A stretch of DNA of 64,000 nt. Origin: Oceanospirillaceae bacterium. Its GTDB lineage: Bacteria > Pseudomonadota > Gammaproteobacteria > Pseudomonadales > Balneatricaceae. Positions 8,456-17,446 of the stretch are shown here, piece by piece. Position 1 is the first letter of the stretch; every line of letters starts with the position of its first letter. The stretch covers positions 62,001-126,000 of the forward strand of contig JABSRA010000006.1 in the NCBI GenBank assembly GCA_013215445.1, read 5' to 3'. A program made the translations under genes and the position numbers. The notes below the pieces were generated by a model that ran no database searches, was not told where the DNA came from, and saw only the letters and a list, made by a program, of their open reading frames with translations.

Positions 8456-9415
8456 ATGAGACCAATCAAGAAAACTCTAATCGGCGCATCCATTCTGGCA
8501 TTTTCACTGGGCATGCTGGCCACGAATGCTCAGGCGGAATACCCTGAAGACAAAACCGTCAGAATTATTATTCCGTTTGGGCCAGGCGGGACCACTGATG
8601 TGGTTTTCCGTACTATTCTGCCTTACTTAGAAAAAACGTTAGGACAAACCGCTATTATCGTTAACATTAAAGGTGCCGGTGGTGCTGTCGGTACCCAGGC
8701 TGCTATTGATGCCAAGCCTGACGGTTATACAATAGGCACACTACAGACCAACACGCTAATTGCCCAAGCCGTTGGCTTAGGTAGTTATGCTAACGCTGAT
8801 TATGTGCCAGCAGTAAGTATCGGATTTATGCCACTGACCTTAGCAGTTAAAGGTGATAGCCCCTACAAGAACCTCAGCGACTATCAAGCGGCTGCTAAAA
8901 AAGCCCCCGGTGAAATAGGTCTGTCCATGGGTGTGGGCACCTTAGCTCACTTCGTTGCCATCAAAACCGAACAGGCACTAGGTGTTGATCTTAAACTGAT
9001 TAATGCCGGTGGTGGCGCTAAGAAAAAAGCATCGGTGTTAGGTGGACACTCTGCAGGTATGATCGATCCCCCTCCAGGAGTGCTAGGGCTACATCGCTCT
9101 GGTGATCTACGTGTATTAGCGGTATTTGGCCCCGATCGATTGAGCAGCATGCCCGATGTGCCGACTGCAACAGAGCAGGGAGTAGATCTCAATGCTTTCC
9201 AAATGAAAGGCTTCTTCCTACCTAAGGGAACACCGGCTGCGGTAATCGACACGTTAGCCAGTGCTGTCTGCGCCTTAGGTGATAATCAGGAAATGCGTAA
9301 GAAACTCGACGAACTGTCGGTTATCTGGCGCTGCGAATCTGGCGACAAACTTATGCAGTGGGTCGGCGAAGAGCGTGCTAACGTTAATGCGATAGCGAAG
9401 AGTTTAGGTTATTAA
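8456..9415 (+). CDS. tctC: TTT-family periplasmic substrate-binding protein (TctC/Bug)
   Basis: A 319-residue extracytoplasmic receptor of the Bug/TctC family. A Sec signal peptide ends at ALA-type site AQA (residues 25-27). The mature protein shows the hallmark VRIIIPFGPGGTTDVVFR ligand loop near residues 35-52, GAGGAVGTQAAIDAKPDGYT, and ALQ-like loops later. It is separated from its likely permease genes tctBA by lysR and reads in the opposite direction; a strong terminator follows. Two cysteines near the C-terminus (VCALG and WRCESG) may form a disulfide. Confidence 0.93.
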   Translation: MRPIKKTLIGASILAFSLGMLATNAQAEYPEDKTVRIIIPFGPGGTTDVVFRTILPYLEKTLGQTAIIVNIKGAGGAVGTQAAIDAKPDGYTIGTLQTNTLIAQAVGLGSYANADYVPAVSIGFMPLTLAVKGDSPYKNLSDYQAAAKKAPGEIGLSMGVGTLAHFVAIKTEQALGVDLKLINAGGGAKKKASVLGGHSAGMIDPPPGVLGLHRSGDLRVLAVFGPDRLSSMPDVPTATEQGVDLNAFQMKGFFLPKGTPAAVIDTLASAVCALGDNQEMRKKLDELSVIWRCESGDKLMQWVGEERANVNAIAKSLGY

Positions 9416-9457
9416 GCGAACCGTTTAACCGGCTTGGATAGCGGCAGCTACTCTCAC

Positions 9458-9491
9458 CTAATAGCCTGATACCAGGCTATTAGGCATTTTT
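9458..9491 (+). terminator. Rho-independent terminator after tctC
   Basis: A perfect 11-bp stem (CTAATAGCCTG with its complement) closed by a 4-base loop and followed by GCATTTTT. It begins about 43 bp after the tctC stop codon, so tctC is a single-gene or lysR-tctC transcript. Confidence 0.9.
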
Positions 9492-9912
9492 CAATTTAAA
9501 AATCTAATCGTGAAAATTGCTTTCGTTAGCACAGCAAAATGGCCCGGGTGGGGGTGTGGTGCAATATGGCACTCACTTTTTTAGGTCCTAAAGCTCAGGC
9601 GGGAATATATGTCTGTCCAATATTATTGCCAAGAGACCAACCGAGCATCAGTAAACTAGGATAGCTGAGATAGTTGTTATTCTTTTGGGGCTATAAAACG
9701 TGGTTAATCAACTGCTCAGTTGTATACGTTTATTTTGGGTAGTTTAAAAGTAGCTCGATCGAAGTCATTTAGTGTTAAGGAATAATTCTTTCAAATCCAA
9801 AACTAGAAGTCTACTTTAGGACAACCATAGAGTAATTTAATAGTAACGCGATAAGCGTAGAATATTTTTTACAAAATATTTAATTCAGAATTTATACTGA
9901 GCAGGAGGTGCT

Positions 9913-10103
9913 ATGACTCGTGCCCGTGCGCAGCAAATCTGCTGTCAAGACACTCCTTACTTCCACTGTATATCCCGCGTAGTTAGAAGGGCTTTCCTCT
10001 GTGGTTTTGCCTACATGGAAGTAGGTAAGGGGCGCTAGCAGGACGCGGTAGCTTGGATAATGCCAGCCAGCAAGACTATGAACATCGTCGACAATGGATT
10101 TAA
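9913..10103 (+). pseudogene. Relic of a REP-associated (Y1/IS200-like) transposase, N-terminal part only
   Basis: An ATG with a strong GGAGG site opens a frame reading [32 protein letters not shown], which is the typical start of Y1_Tnp/RAYT single-strand transposases. The frame ends at a stop at 10036. The continuation resumes in another frame as QDYEHRRQWI at 10074-10100, then stops. The two parts are separated by a palindromic repeat at 10013-10056. The remaining roughly 150-250 residues of a full RAYT, including the HUH and catalytic Tyr parts, are absent. The gene is therefore dead. A minus-strand ORF across it is a shadow. Confidence 0.8.
10013..10056 (-). repeat. REP-like palindromic repeat inserted in the transposase relic
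   Basis: About 42 bases match, on the opposite strand, the 47-bp units at 62085-62178 with three differences in the best comparison. It contains a small dyad (CCTAC with GTAGG) corresponding to CCAAC/GTTGG in the other copy, a paired change that keeps the stem. It splits the conserved N-terminal coding region of the transposase. Confidence 0.7.
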
Positions 10104-10151
10104 CCCTTTTAGGACTAGCACTTTTCAAACCCATTAAAACCTATATTCTTA

Positions 10152-10400
10152 GTGGTTTTCACTGGAGAAAAGTGGCTCTCTGGACAAGTACATCAGACCC
10201 CTGCAGGTTACACTTATCTTCTTAGCCTAAAGTGTTGCATTGAAAGTTTGAAGCTACAGATCAAAAGAAATGAACTCGGCGCAGTCGAAACTGCACTTCA
10301 AACTATTGCTTTTAAACATTATAAGCGCTTTGGCATCCCTGTCATCGCTACATACCGTATTTTCCTATACATAAAAAAGAAGTCAGTGCATATCATTTAA
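10152..10400 (+). CDS. Hypothetical 82-residue ORF in decayed region
   Basis: An open frame with an ATG and no clear Shine-Dalgarno sequence, lying just after the transposase relic. No family is recognised. The middle part (amphipathic helix-like, ESLKLQIKRNELGAVETALQ) could be real protein or remnant. No partner genes are adjacent, and the surrounding DNA from 9492 to 10566 otherwise shows no gene. It may be chance. Confidence 0.2.
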   Translation: MVFTGEKWLSGQVHQTPAGYTYLLSLKCCIESLKLQIKRNELGAVETALQTIAFKHYKRFGIPVIATYRIFLYIKKKSVHII

Positions 10401-10566
10401 TGTTTAAATCATTAACAATTAGGATCGTTGCACTTAGTGAAATAAGCTGAATCCAACTATGCTTTTCTAATTATTAAATCGCCACACTTTTGCCAACCAA
10501 TGCTGGTTACAACATCATTAAGCTGTACTATTATGCTCAGAAAATGCAGCAACAAGCGGAGTCATT

Positions 10567-11880
10567 GTGAGCCTTAAAAAACAGCAAAGCTTGAATGCCA
10601 ATCAAACTGTCGATGTCATTGTCGTTGGCACAGGCCCTGGTGGGGCAACGGTGGCCAAAACATTGGCTGAGGCTGGGCAATCGGTGGTGATGTTGGAGTG
10701 GGGGAGTGCAGCACCGTTACGTGGTGAGTTGATACAGATGGCGGGAATCGCTGCGGTGCCGAGTAAAGGCGCTTTTGTCCATGGGGATTTGTCGTTGGTA
10801 TTGCGTGGTATTACCGCTGGTGGGAGCTCGGCGATCAATTTTGCTACCATGATGGCTCCGCCTTTGGCGATGTTCGATAAATATGGCATTGACCTGCGCA
10901 GTGATATAACCGCGCTACGGGCACAATTACCCATCAACACGCTGCCGGATTATCTGATTGGCCCACTGGCGACGCGTATTGTTGCTGGTGCGCGCTCTGC
11001 TGGCCTAGACTGGCAAAAACTTGAAAAATTTATTCATATCGACAAGTGCCGGGTAGCCTGCCATCGTTGCACATATGGCTGCCCTTTTGACGCCAAATGG
11101 ACTGCCCGTGAGTTTATTGATGCGGCTGTTAGTCATGGTGGCAGCATGTTCACCGGTGCCAAAGTCGAGCGGGTGCTTCATCAAGATGGGCGCGCGCAGG
11201 GGGTTGAATATAAACAAGACGGTGTCAGCCACAAGCTATATGCCGACAAGGTGGTGCTGGCTGCTGGTGGTATTGGTTCGCCACGTATTTTGCAAAAATC
11301 GGGTTTTGACCGAGCAGGACGCGATTATTTTGTTGATCCGGTGATTACAGTGATGGGCGCAGTGGATGACTTGAAAAGTGACAGTGCAGGTAAAGAGGTG
11401 CCCATGGCCGCAGGTGTGCATTTTCCTGAGCAGGGCATTACGCTAGCTGATTTAACGTTGCCGCAACCGATGTATCAAGCGTTCGCTGCACAAGTGGGAC
11501 GTTTCGACAGGTTATTGGCACATCAAAAGACGCTCAGTGTGATGGTCAAAATCAAAGATGATTTGGGTGGGAATATCGGCCCTAACTGGATTAATAAGTC
11601 GCTCAGCAGCGATGATCGGGCGCGCTTGGATACAGGCACTGCCATGGCCAGAGATATTCTTGAGGCGGCAGGGGCCAGCAGAATTTTCAAGTCTCATCAC
11701 TTTGCCGCTCATCCAGGTGGTGGTGCTAAGATTGGTGACTTGGTTGATGAGAACCTGCAAACTGCTGTACAAGGGCTTTATGTTTGTGATGGATCGGCGA
11801 TCCCCGAGCCTTGGGGTATTGCGCCAAGTTTTACGCTGATGTGTCTTGGGCATCGATTGGGCGAGCATTTGGTTGAGTAG
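10567..11880 (+). CDS. GMC-family FAD-dependent oxidoreductase
   Basis: A 437-residue flavoprotein, short for the GMC family (usually 500-570). The FAD dinucleotide fold is at residues 14-45 (DVIVVGTGPGGATVAKTLAE). GITAGGSSAINFATM follows near residue 80, and the C-terminal GMC region has HHFAAHPGGGAKIGD and GLYVCDGSAIPEPWGIAPSFT. Between them is CRVACHRCTYGCPFDAKW, a four-cysteine patch similar to that of long-chain alcohol oxidase-like members. No signal peptide, so cytosolic or membrane-associated. The start is GTG with a CGGAG upstream. Substrate is probably an alcohol or lipid-like compound, inferred only. Confidence 0.85.
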   Translation: MSLKKQQSLNANQTVDVIVVGTGPGGATVAKTLAEAGQSVVMLEWGSAAPLRGELIQMAGIAAVPSKGAFVHGDLSLVLRGITAGGSSAINFATMMAPPLAMFDKYGIDLRSDITALRAQLPINTLPDYLIGPLATRIVAGARSAGLDWQKLEKFIHIDKCRVACHRCTYGCPFDAKWTAREFIDAAVSHGGSMFTGAKVERVLHQDGRAQGVEYKQDGVSHKLYADKVVLAAGGIGSPRILQKSGFDRAGRDYFVDPVITVMGAVDDLKSDSAGKEVPMAAGVHFPEQGITLADLTLPQPMYQAFAAQVGRFDRLLAHQKTLSVMVKIKDDLGGNIGPNWINKSLSSDDRARLDTGTAMARDILEAAGASRIFKSHHFAAHPGGGAKIGDLVDENLQTAVQGLYVCDGSAIPEPWGIAPSFTLMCLGHRLGEHLVE

Positions 11881-12397
11881 GCGAGGTATTTTTACCCGCT
11901 GTATATTGTGTGTGCCGCAGATTAACGCAAAAGGTGTACGATTACGGCTAATGTCTAAGTACCGTGCTTTTGTCGTGTTGACTGGGATGCGAGCGACTAA
12001 ACACCTATAAGTTGTGACATTTCCCAGCTCAAAGCATAAAAGTATGCAGCTTTGTCTCCAGTAACATTATAAACCCACCGCTGTCGATGCAAAAAAATAT
12101 CAGGTTCTGATTTAGTACACGTTGAGTTGGATGAAAACGATGGCGAAGAGAACCTTGCTGATAGCAGCTAGGTGAAATAATACCGAAACTGAGCACTTTA
12201 GTGACTGCACGTTTGAACGTTAAGGTTAATTTAGGAAAATTAGCGTCTATAAGGGAAGCAGTCGCACATCCCCCCGCTCAATTATTAACTAAATTGATAG
12301 AGGGGGTTTGGTTATTGGCCAATTATCCATAGGGTATATGTTGGCTGGTGTGTGGCTCCTCTCAATATTCGCTATCAATCGATAGCATGTTGCATGA
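11881..12397. other. Intergenic region with one hairpin
   Basis: No gene is supported. A stem at 12270-12306 pairs CCCCC with GGGGG and CAATT with AATTG; on the minus strand it lies some 90 bp after the TRAP permease gene and may end that transcript, though no T-run follows on that strand. Confidence 0.4.
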
Positions 12398-15040
12398 TCA
12401 AGGTTGATGATTGGCAATGGCTAATTTGTGCTCTTTCTCACGCCTTAGCTGCAGTAGCATAATCAGTCCCAACAATAATAACGCGGGTATATAAAACAGC
12501 TCTTTGGCCAGGCGTTGTTGAACGATCATTATCTGATCGATGATCACTGGATTATCTAACTCACCAAAGGTAAATACTTTGTTTAATTGGGTATGTTTAG
12601 AGTCCCAGGTAAGTGCATCGATAATGATCTTTCCGTCCTCCTCAATTATTTGCAGCCCCGCTTGCATGAGACGCGATTCTCCATCGCCACTGGGCCCTAA
12701 GTTGAGAATAATACTGGTATTGTTCATCTCTTCATAATCATCGAAATCAGGGCCAGTTACCAGAATGCGCAAGGTTGCATTGTCGGGTAATTGCTCGGCT
12801 ACTTGCAGGGCATGGATGCCAGATTCTGCGACGAAAGGCGGAGATACTTGATCTAGCCAATAGCCGGGACGGAATAAGGTAAAAGCGATCAACAGCAGCG
12901 CCGCACTCTCCCATTTGCGACTCCTAAACATAAACCAGCCCTGGGTGGCGGCGGCAAATAGCATCATGGCGATGGTCGCTATGATAAAGACCAGCACCGC
13001 CTTCGCTGGGGTCACATTCATCAACAGAAGTTCGGTATTGAACAAGAATAAGAAGGGTAGCAGTGCTGTGCGAATGTCGTAGGCAAAGCCCTGTATGCCG
13101 GTTTTGATCGGATCCCCTCCTGAAATAGCCGCCGCCGCATAGGCGGCCAATCCCACCGGCGGTGTATCATCCGCCAGGATGCCAAAATAGAAGACAAATA
13201 AATGTACGGCCACTAGGGGCACTATCAAGCCTGATTTCGCCGCGAGTTCGACAATCACTGGCGCCATTAATCCCGCGACCACGAGATAATTGGCAGTGGT
13301 CGGTAAGCCCATGCCCAACAGCAAGCTCATGATGGCAACCAATATCAGCATAATCATTAAGTTCCCGCCAGAGAGGTACTCAACAAATTCACCGACGATA
13401 CCGTGGGCACCGGTAATTGAAATTGAACCGACGATCACGCCTGCCGCCGCAGTGGCAATACCGATAGAGATCATATTGCGCGCCCCGCCTATAATGCCTT
13501 TAACGCATTCCTGTAGTCCTCTTCTGAACTGGTTAACCGGCTCTGACTCACCGCGAAAAGCCGCCTTGAGCGGATGCTGGGTGAGGGCGATAAAGATCAT
13601 TGCCAGACAGGCGTAGTAAGCGGAAATATGAGCAGACAACCGCTCGGGAGTTGGCAAGATGCACCAGAGTAAAATAATGATAGGCAGTAAGAAATATAAG
13701 CCCGTCCAAGCGGTATCTGATGCGACCGGTAATTCGGTAATGGGTGCCTCTGGGTCATCCATTTCTAAATCTGGGCGTTGCGATGCAAGATAGACCAATA
13801 CCAAGTACATGATTAGAGAAACACTCATCACCGTTAGTACCGAGAGCGCCGGGTAGCTCGCCTTGACCCAACCTAAGGTAAAATACACCAGTAAAAATAG
13901 CAGTGATATAATAATAAAACCGGTTAAAAAGCCAATCAGTTTATGCTTAAAGGTTTTATTGGACGGTGGTTTAGGCAGGCCCTTTAAATCCAATTTACAG
14001 GCCTCCAGATGCACGATATAAACCAGCGCTATGTAGGAGACAAGAGCCGGCAATAGTGCATGCTTGAGTAAGGTAGTGTATTCCACTCCGGTAAATTCAG
14101 CGATCAAGAAAGCGGCCGCCCCCATTACCGGTGGCATCAATTGACCGTTAGTCGATGATGCGACTTCCACGGCACCGGCCTTTTCAGCGGAAAACCCAGT
14201 GCGTTTCATTAAGGGGATGGTAAAGGTGCCAGTGGTCACGGTATTGGCGATAGATGAGCCAGAGTATAGCCCGCTGAGCGCAGAGGCGATCACGGCGGCT
14301 TTAGCCGGTCCCCCTTTATAATGCCCTAGCAGAGCGAAGGCAATTTTGATGAAATAACCCCCGGCACCGGCCTTTTCTAAAATGGCGCCAAACAATACAA
14401 ACAAGAAAATGGTCTGAGTTGACACCGCCAATGGTTTGCCAAACACCCCTTCTTCCTGCATCCAGAAATGCCAGGTGCCCTTGACAAAAGAAGCTCCACC
14501 CCAGTTGCCACCACCGATAAATACATAGCCCGCTAACACCCCAGCGACTATCACCAGCGGAGTGCCCAGTGCCCGGTAGATAGACACTGTTAGCACTGCC
14601 ATACCCAGCATGGCTACTGTCATGTCGAAGCGGATATTAGCGTGGCCAAAATCACCGGCGCGATTGGCGATATTGGTATTCATTAGTATCATATAGAGCA
14701 TGGCAAAAATGCCCAACCCAATCAACACCCAGTCGTACCAGGGGATACTACGCTTAGAACTGGATTTGAACAGCGGGAAGGCAAGACACGCCAAGGTGAT
14801 AGAAAACCCTAGGTGGATTTTGCGCGAAATGGTTAAATTACCAATGAATTGAAAAAAATCTATGCCCGTGTAAGTCGCCAGCAAAAAGGGTAGTTCAGAG
14901 GCAATATATAACTGGTACATCGCCCAGCTAAAACACACGATTGGAATAATATTTTTTTGCCAGCCTTCAGGCGCTCTTGCCCCCGAGTCTACTTTAGCCA
15001 ACAGCTCTTCGGCGCTCGATGTAGATTGATTAGCAGCCAT
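12398..15040 (-). CDS. TRAP transporter fused permease (4TM/12TM, DctQM type)
   Basis: An 880-residue inner-membrane protein in which the small and large TRAP permeases are fused, the form that partners TAXI-type binding proteins. TRAP signatures include GSSIANTVTTGTFTIPLMK, SSTNGQLMPPVMGAAAFLIAE, GAHGIVGEFVEYLSGG, LLGMGLPTTANYLVVAGLM and DDTPPVGLAAYAAAAISG. A C-terminal extension of about 150 residues after the last DctM motifs contains extra hydrophobic segments around a non-membrane domain, seen in some family members. It follows the TAXI receptor gene by 224 bp with a hairpin between. Substrate is likely a carboxylate or amino acid such as glutamate, not determinable here. Confidence 0.95.
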   Translation of the reverse strand: MAANQSTSSAEELLAKVDSGARAPEGWQKNIIPIVCFSWAMYQLYIASELPFLLATYTGIDFFQFIGNLTISRKIHLGFSITLACLAFPLFKSSSKRSIPWYDWVLIGLGIFAMLYMILMNTNIANRAGDFGHANIRFDMTVAMLGMAVLTVSIYRALGTPLVIVAGVLAGYVFIGGGNWGGASFVKGTWHFWMQEEGVFGKPLAVSTQTIFLFVLFGAILEKAGAGGYFIKIAFALLGHYKGGPAKAAVIASALSGLYSGSSIANTVTTGTFTIPLMKRTGFSAEKAGAVEVASSTNGQLMPPVMGAAAFLIAEFTGVEYTTLLKHALLPALVSYIALVYIVHLEACKLDLKGLPKPPSNKTFKHKLIGFLTGFIIISLLFLLVYFTLGWVKASYPALSVLTVMSVSLIMYLVLVYLASQRPDLEMDDPEAPITELPVASDTAWTGLYFLLPIIILLWCILPTPERLSAHISAYYACLAMIFIALTQHPLKAAFRGESEPVNQFRRGLQECVKGIIGGARNMISIGIATAAAGVIVGSISITGAHGIVGEFVEYLSGGNLMIMLILVAIMSLLLGMGLPTTANYLVVAGLMAPVIVELAAKSGLIVPLVAVHLFVFYFGILADDTPPVGLAAYAAAAISGGDPIKTGIQGFAYDIRTALLPFLFLFNTELLLMNVTPAKAVLVFIIATIAMMLFAAATQGWFMFRSRKWESAALLLIAFTLFRPGYWLDQVSPPFVAESGIHALQVAEQLPDNATLRILVTGPDFDDYEEMNNTSIILNLGPSGDGESRLMQAGLQIIEEDGKIIIDALTWDSKHTQLNKVFTFGELDNPVIIDQIMIVQQRLAKELFYIPALLLLGLIMLLQLRREKEHKLAIANHQP

Positions 15041-15224
15041 AGATTACCTCTAAATCAGTATCTTTGCGACTTATACAGATTGCACAAAAGCGCTAGGTTT
15101 AATAAATATTTTAGTCGCAGATAGTGAATGTCTTACTATAAAAAGCGGTGCGAGTGCAATCGAGTCAACGCTGATTAAACTGGGCTGTATCGATAGATAA
15201 AGGGTCTTGCGCCGCTCAATTAAA

Positions 15225-15244
15225 ATGGGGAGGTGACTCCCCAT
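15225..15244 (-). terminator. Hairpin between TAXI receptor and permease genes
   Basis: A perfect 8-bp stem with loop of four bases; on the minus strand it is followed by TTTTAATT. It starts 21 bp after the receptor gene stop. It looks like a partial terminator or 3-prime mRNA protector that would keep receptor mRNA more abundant than permease mRNA. Confidence 0.6.
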
Positions 15245-15264
15245 GCAACCCTATAGTTAGATAA

Positions 15265-16239
15265 TTACATCCAACCTTTTTCTTTGTAATAGCGGATCGC
15301 ACCTTCGTGAAGAGGTGCTGACAGAGAATCCCTGATCATTTCTTCAGGTTTTAAGTTGGCGAATGCCGGGTGCAGCTTTTTGAATTGATCGAAGTTATCA
15401 AACACTGCCTGTACGATAATGTAGACCACATCTGCCGGTACGTCTGAACTAGTAACAAAGGTCGCGCCCACCCCAAAAGTGATGATGTCTTCTTCATTAT
15501 TGTACATACCAGCGGGAATGATCGCCTTGCGATAATAAGGCTTATCCGCTACCAGCTTATCGATTTCTGGTGTGTTAACGTGTACTAGGTTGGCATTACA
15601 AGAGGCCAGTGATTCTTGAGTCAGAGCAGAGGGGTGCCCTACCAGCCAGAAGTAGGCATCTAATTTACCGTCACAGACTGCGGCGCCGGTCTCTGCCGAT
15701 TTCATCTCAGCTGCCAGTGCTAGATCCGAGCGTTTCCAACCCATAGTCTCTTCAATGACGTCCCATGTGCCACGGGTTCCTGAACCTGGATTACCAATAT
15801 TTAGCCGTTTGCCCTTTAAGTCGGTAATATTTTTTGCATTGGCGTCAGCGCGAGCAATGACTGTGACCGGCTCGGCATGCACCGAGAAAACTGAGCGCAA
15901 TTTTTCAAATTTTCCCGCCTCGGAAAATTTTGACGTACCATAATAGGCGTGATGCTGCCAATCAGATTGGGCGACCCCAAATTCCAGTTCCCCTGCTCTG
16001 ATGGTATTGATGTTGTAGATTGAGCCTCCGGTCGATTCTGCCGAACAGCGAATACCGTGCTCTTTGCGCTTTTTATTAACCAGTCGGCAAATCGCACCCC
16101 CGGTGGGGTAATATACACCTGTGACTCCGCCAGTGCCGATAGAGACAAATTTCTGCGCAGCATGAGCTGGGGATAATCCCAGCATGCCAATGGCGGCGAT
16201 AGCGCCCACTAGAGCTGCCGTATTTATTTTAGACTTCAT
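15265..16239 (-). CDS. TAXI-family TRAP solute-binding protein
   Basis: A 324-residue exported receptor. The Sec signal peptide ends near HAA (about residue 27). Family hallmarks are FVSIGTGGVTGVYYPTGGAICRLVN at the mature N-terminus, GGSIYNINTIRAGELEFGVAQSD, LNIGNPGSGTRGTWDVIEE and CDGKLDAYFWLVGHPSALTQ. It binds a small organic anion in the periplasm and delivers it to the fused permease encoded next. RBS is a good AGGAGA. Length is typical of TAXI proteins. Confidence 0.95.
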   Translation of the reverse strand: MKSKINTAALVGAIAAIGMLGLSPAHAAQKFVSIGTGGVTGVYYPTGGAICRLVNKKRKEHGIRCSAESTGGSIYNINTIRAGELEFGVAQSDWQHHAYYGTSKFSEAGKFEKLRSVFSVHAEPVTVIARADANAKNITDLKGKRLNIGNPGSGTRGTWDVIEETMGWKRSDLALAAEMKSAETGAAVCDGKLDAYFWLVGHPSALTQESLASCNANLVHVNTPEIDKLVADKPYYRKAIIPAGMYNNEEDIITFGVGATFVTSSDVPADVVYIIVQAVFDNFDQFKKLHPAFANLKPEEMIRDSLSAPLHEGAIRYYKEKGWM

Positions 16240-17446
16240 AGTGATACTTCTCCTTTAATAAAACGTAATTAGTTACGTATTTCCTTGTCATTCGAATCAG
16301 TATATAACCATTGGAGTGGAGTTATTGTCAAATCTGAGTCTTCTTCATTGAGAGATGAACCTGAAGTAAATACAAAAGCTGTTCATGATCATGAGTTTAA
16401 TGAAATTACACAGAATGGATGATGTGGACCATTTTGTTGATGACACCCTGGCAGTCGCTTTTTGCGTTGCAGAAAAAGCTAGAGTGTTATCGCTGGGTGA
16501 AATAACCTTAATGAGAAATCGTTAGTATTTTCTGGGTAAGCTTGATAGAGGGTAGAAGGGTTAATGCCGCGTTAGCTAATCAAAGGCACCCACTCAACGG
16601 CTGGTATGCCAACCCATCAGAATAGCCAAAGTAACGGTTTCAAGGCGATCTATGCAAGTGCGACCGCGCTTAAAACCTTCCCGATTAGCCATCTAGTTAG
16701 GGAAGTAGCGAATAAGTCCCCTGATGTTCCCTGTGGATAACTAAGCGGTTAAATCCGCGGAAGAATGCGAAGTGAATGGCAAGTCCTTTATAAGCGTTCT
16801 GACAAAGGAGTTGACCGCTTAGAGATCCACCCTGCGGGGCGTACAGGATAGTCCGTGCTCTTTGTTAATGGCTTTCGCCGGGCAACCAGCCCGCCTGTAG
16901 CCATTGCCTCAATCACAAACAATCCTGTACGCCAGGGGCGTCTGGGACTTGTTCGCTGCTTCCTTAGGTTATTGATAAAAAACAGTGCTTTATGTCTATT
17001 CAGCTAGGGTGGGCAAGGCTTAGTGTCCATGGACAAAAGCTATTAACAACAAGATTGCAACAGGGGTTAGCCGGTTTAATATTTTTGAATATGTTGAGGT
17101 GTTGATCATCAGAGCAAACGATTCAACCATTGACTGGTAGTCTCTTGGAATATGCTGAAGCGGAAAGTATCCTGCCTGGAAGCATGTCTTGATAAGCCTT
17201 GCCAAATTTACCTTGGCTATATAGTCTCGGTATCTGACAGGTCAAAGAAGGTGTCGAAAAACTATTGCGCTGAATAATAGCGCGTTAAAAATAGATTCAA
17301 TACCCAACAAACGGGGCACACTGACTGCGCTATCTGGTCGGTTTTCAGCTTGCCCTATTATCGCTCGCTACCTTTTATCATACCTTTCAAAGCTGTGTAA
17401 ACACTAGTCACTAGTGGTACGTCCTAAGCATTAAAGGAGCAATTTA
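16240..17446. other. Gene-poor interval containing a MITE-like element
   Basis: No coding region is supported over 1.2 kb. The inverted-repeat element occupies 16701-16963 and is described separately. A 61-codon minus-strand ORF at 17020-17205 has no recognisable features or RBS and is treated as chance. Confidence 0.5.
16701..16963. repeat. MITE-like element, copy A (263 bp)
   Basis: Terminal inverted repeats of 20 bp at 16701-16720 and 16944-16963 match at 18 positions. Inside are two nested dyads: 16735-16752 with 16811-16828, and a perfect 12-bp pair 16838-16849 with 16922-16933 (core GTACAGGAT). The right half recurs at 30418-30540 and 61947-62245. TTAGG flanks both ends almost directly, a possible target duplication. 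No ORF inside, so it would be mobilised in trans. Confidence 0.7.

Noticed and set aside
9611-9660. Short frame opening MSVQYYCQETNRASVN, reminiscent of the start of phage-like baseplate proteins
   Set aside because: Only about 16 codons before a stop and no other tail or injection-system gene nearby; similarity too short to trust.
9892-10134. 80-codon minus-strand ORF as a gene
   Set aside because: The opposite strand carries recognisable Y1 transposase remnants with a good RBS; this frame is their complement.
12085-12172. Acidic peptide frame (VELDENDGEENLADSS) in the gap before the TRAP permease
   Set aside because: No start codon or RBS in frame and no recognisable family; could be chance or an old remnant.
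17020-17205. 61-codon minus-strand ORF
   Set aside because: No RBS, no family pattern, no neighbour logic; only its length keeps it open.
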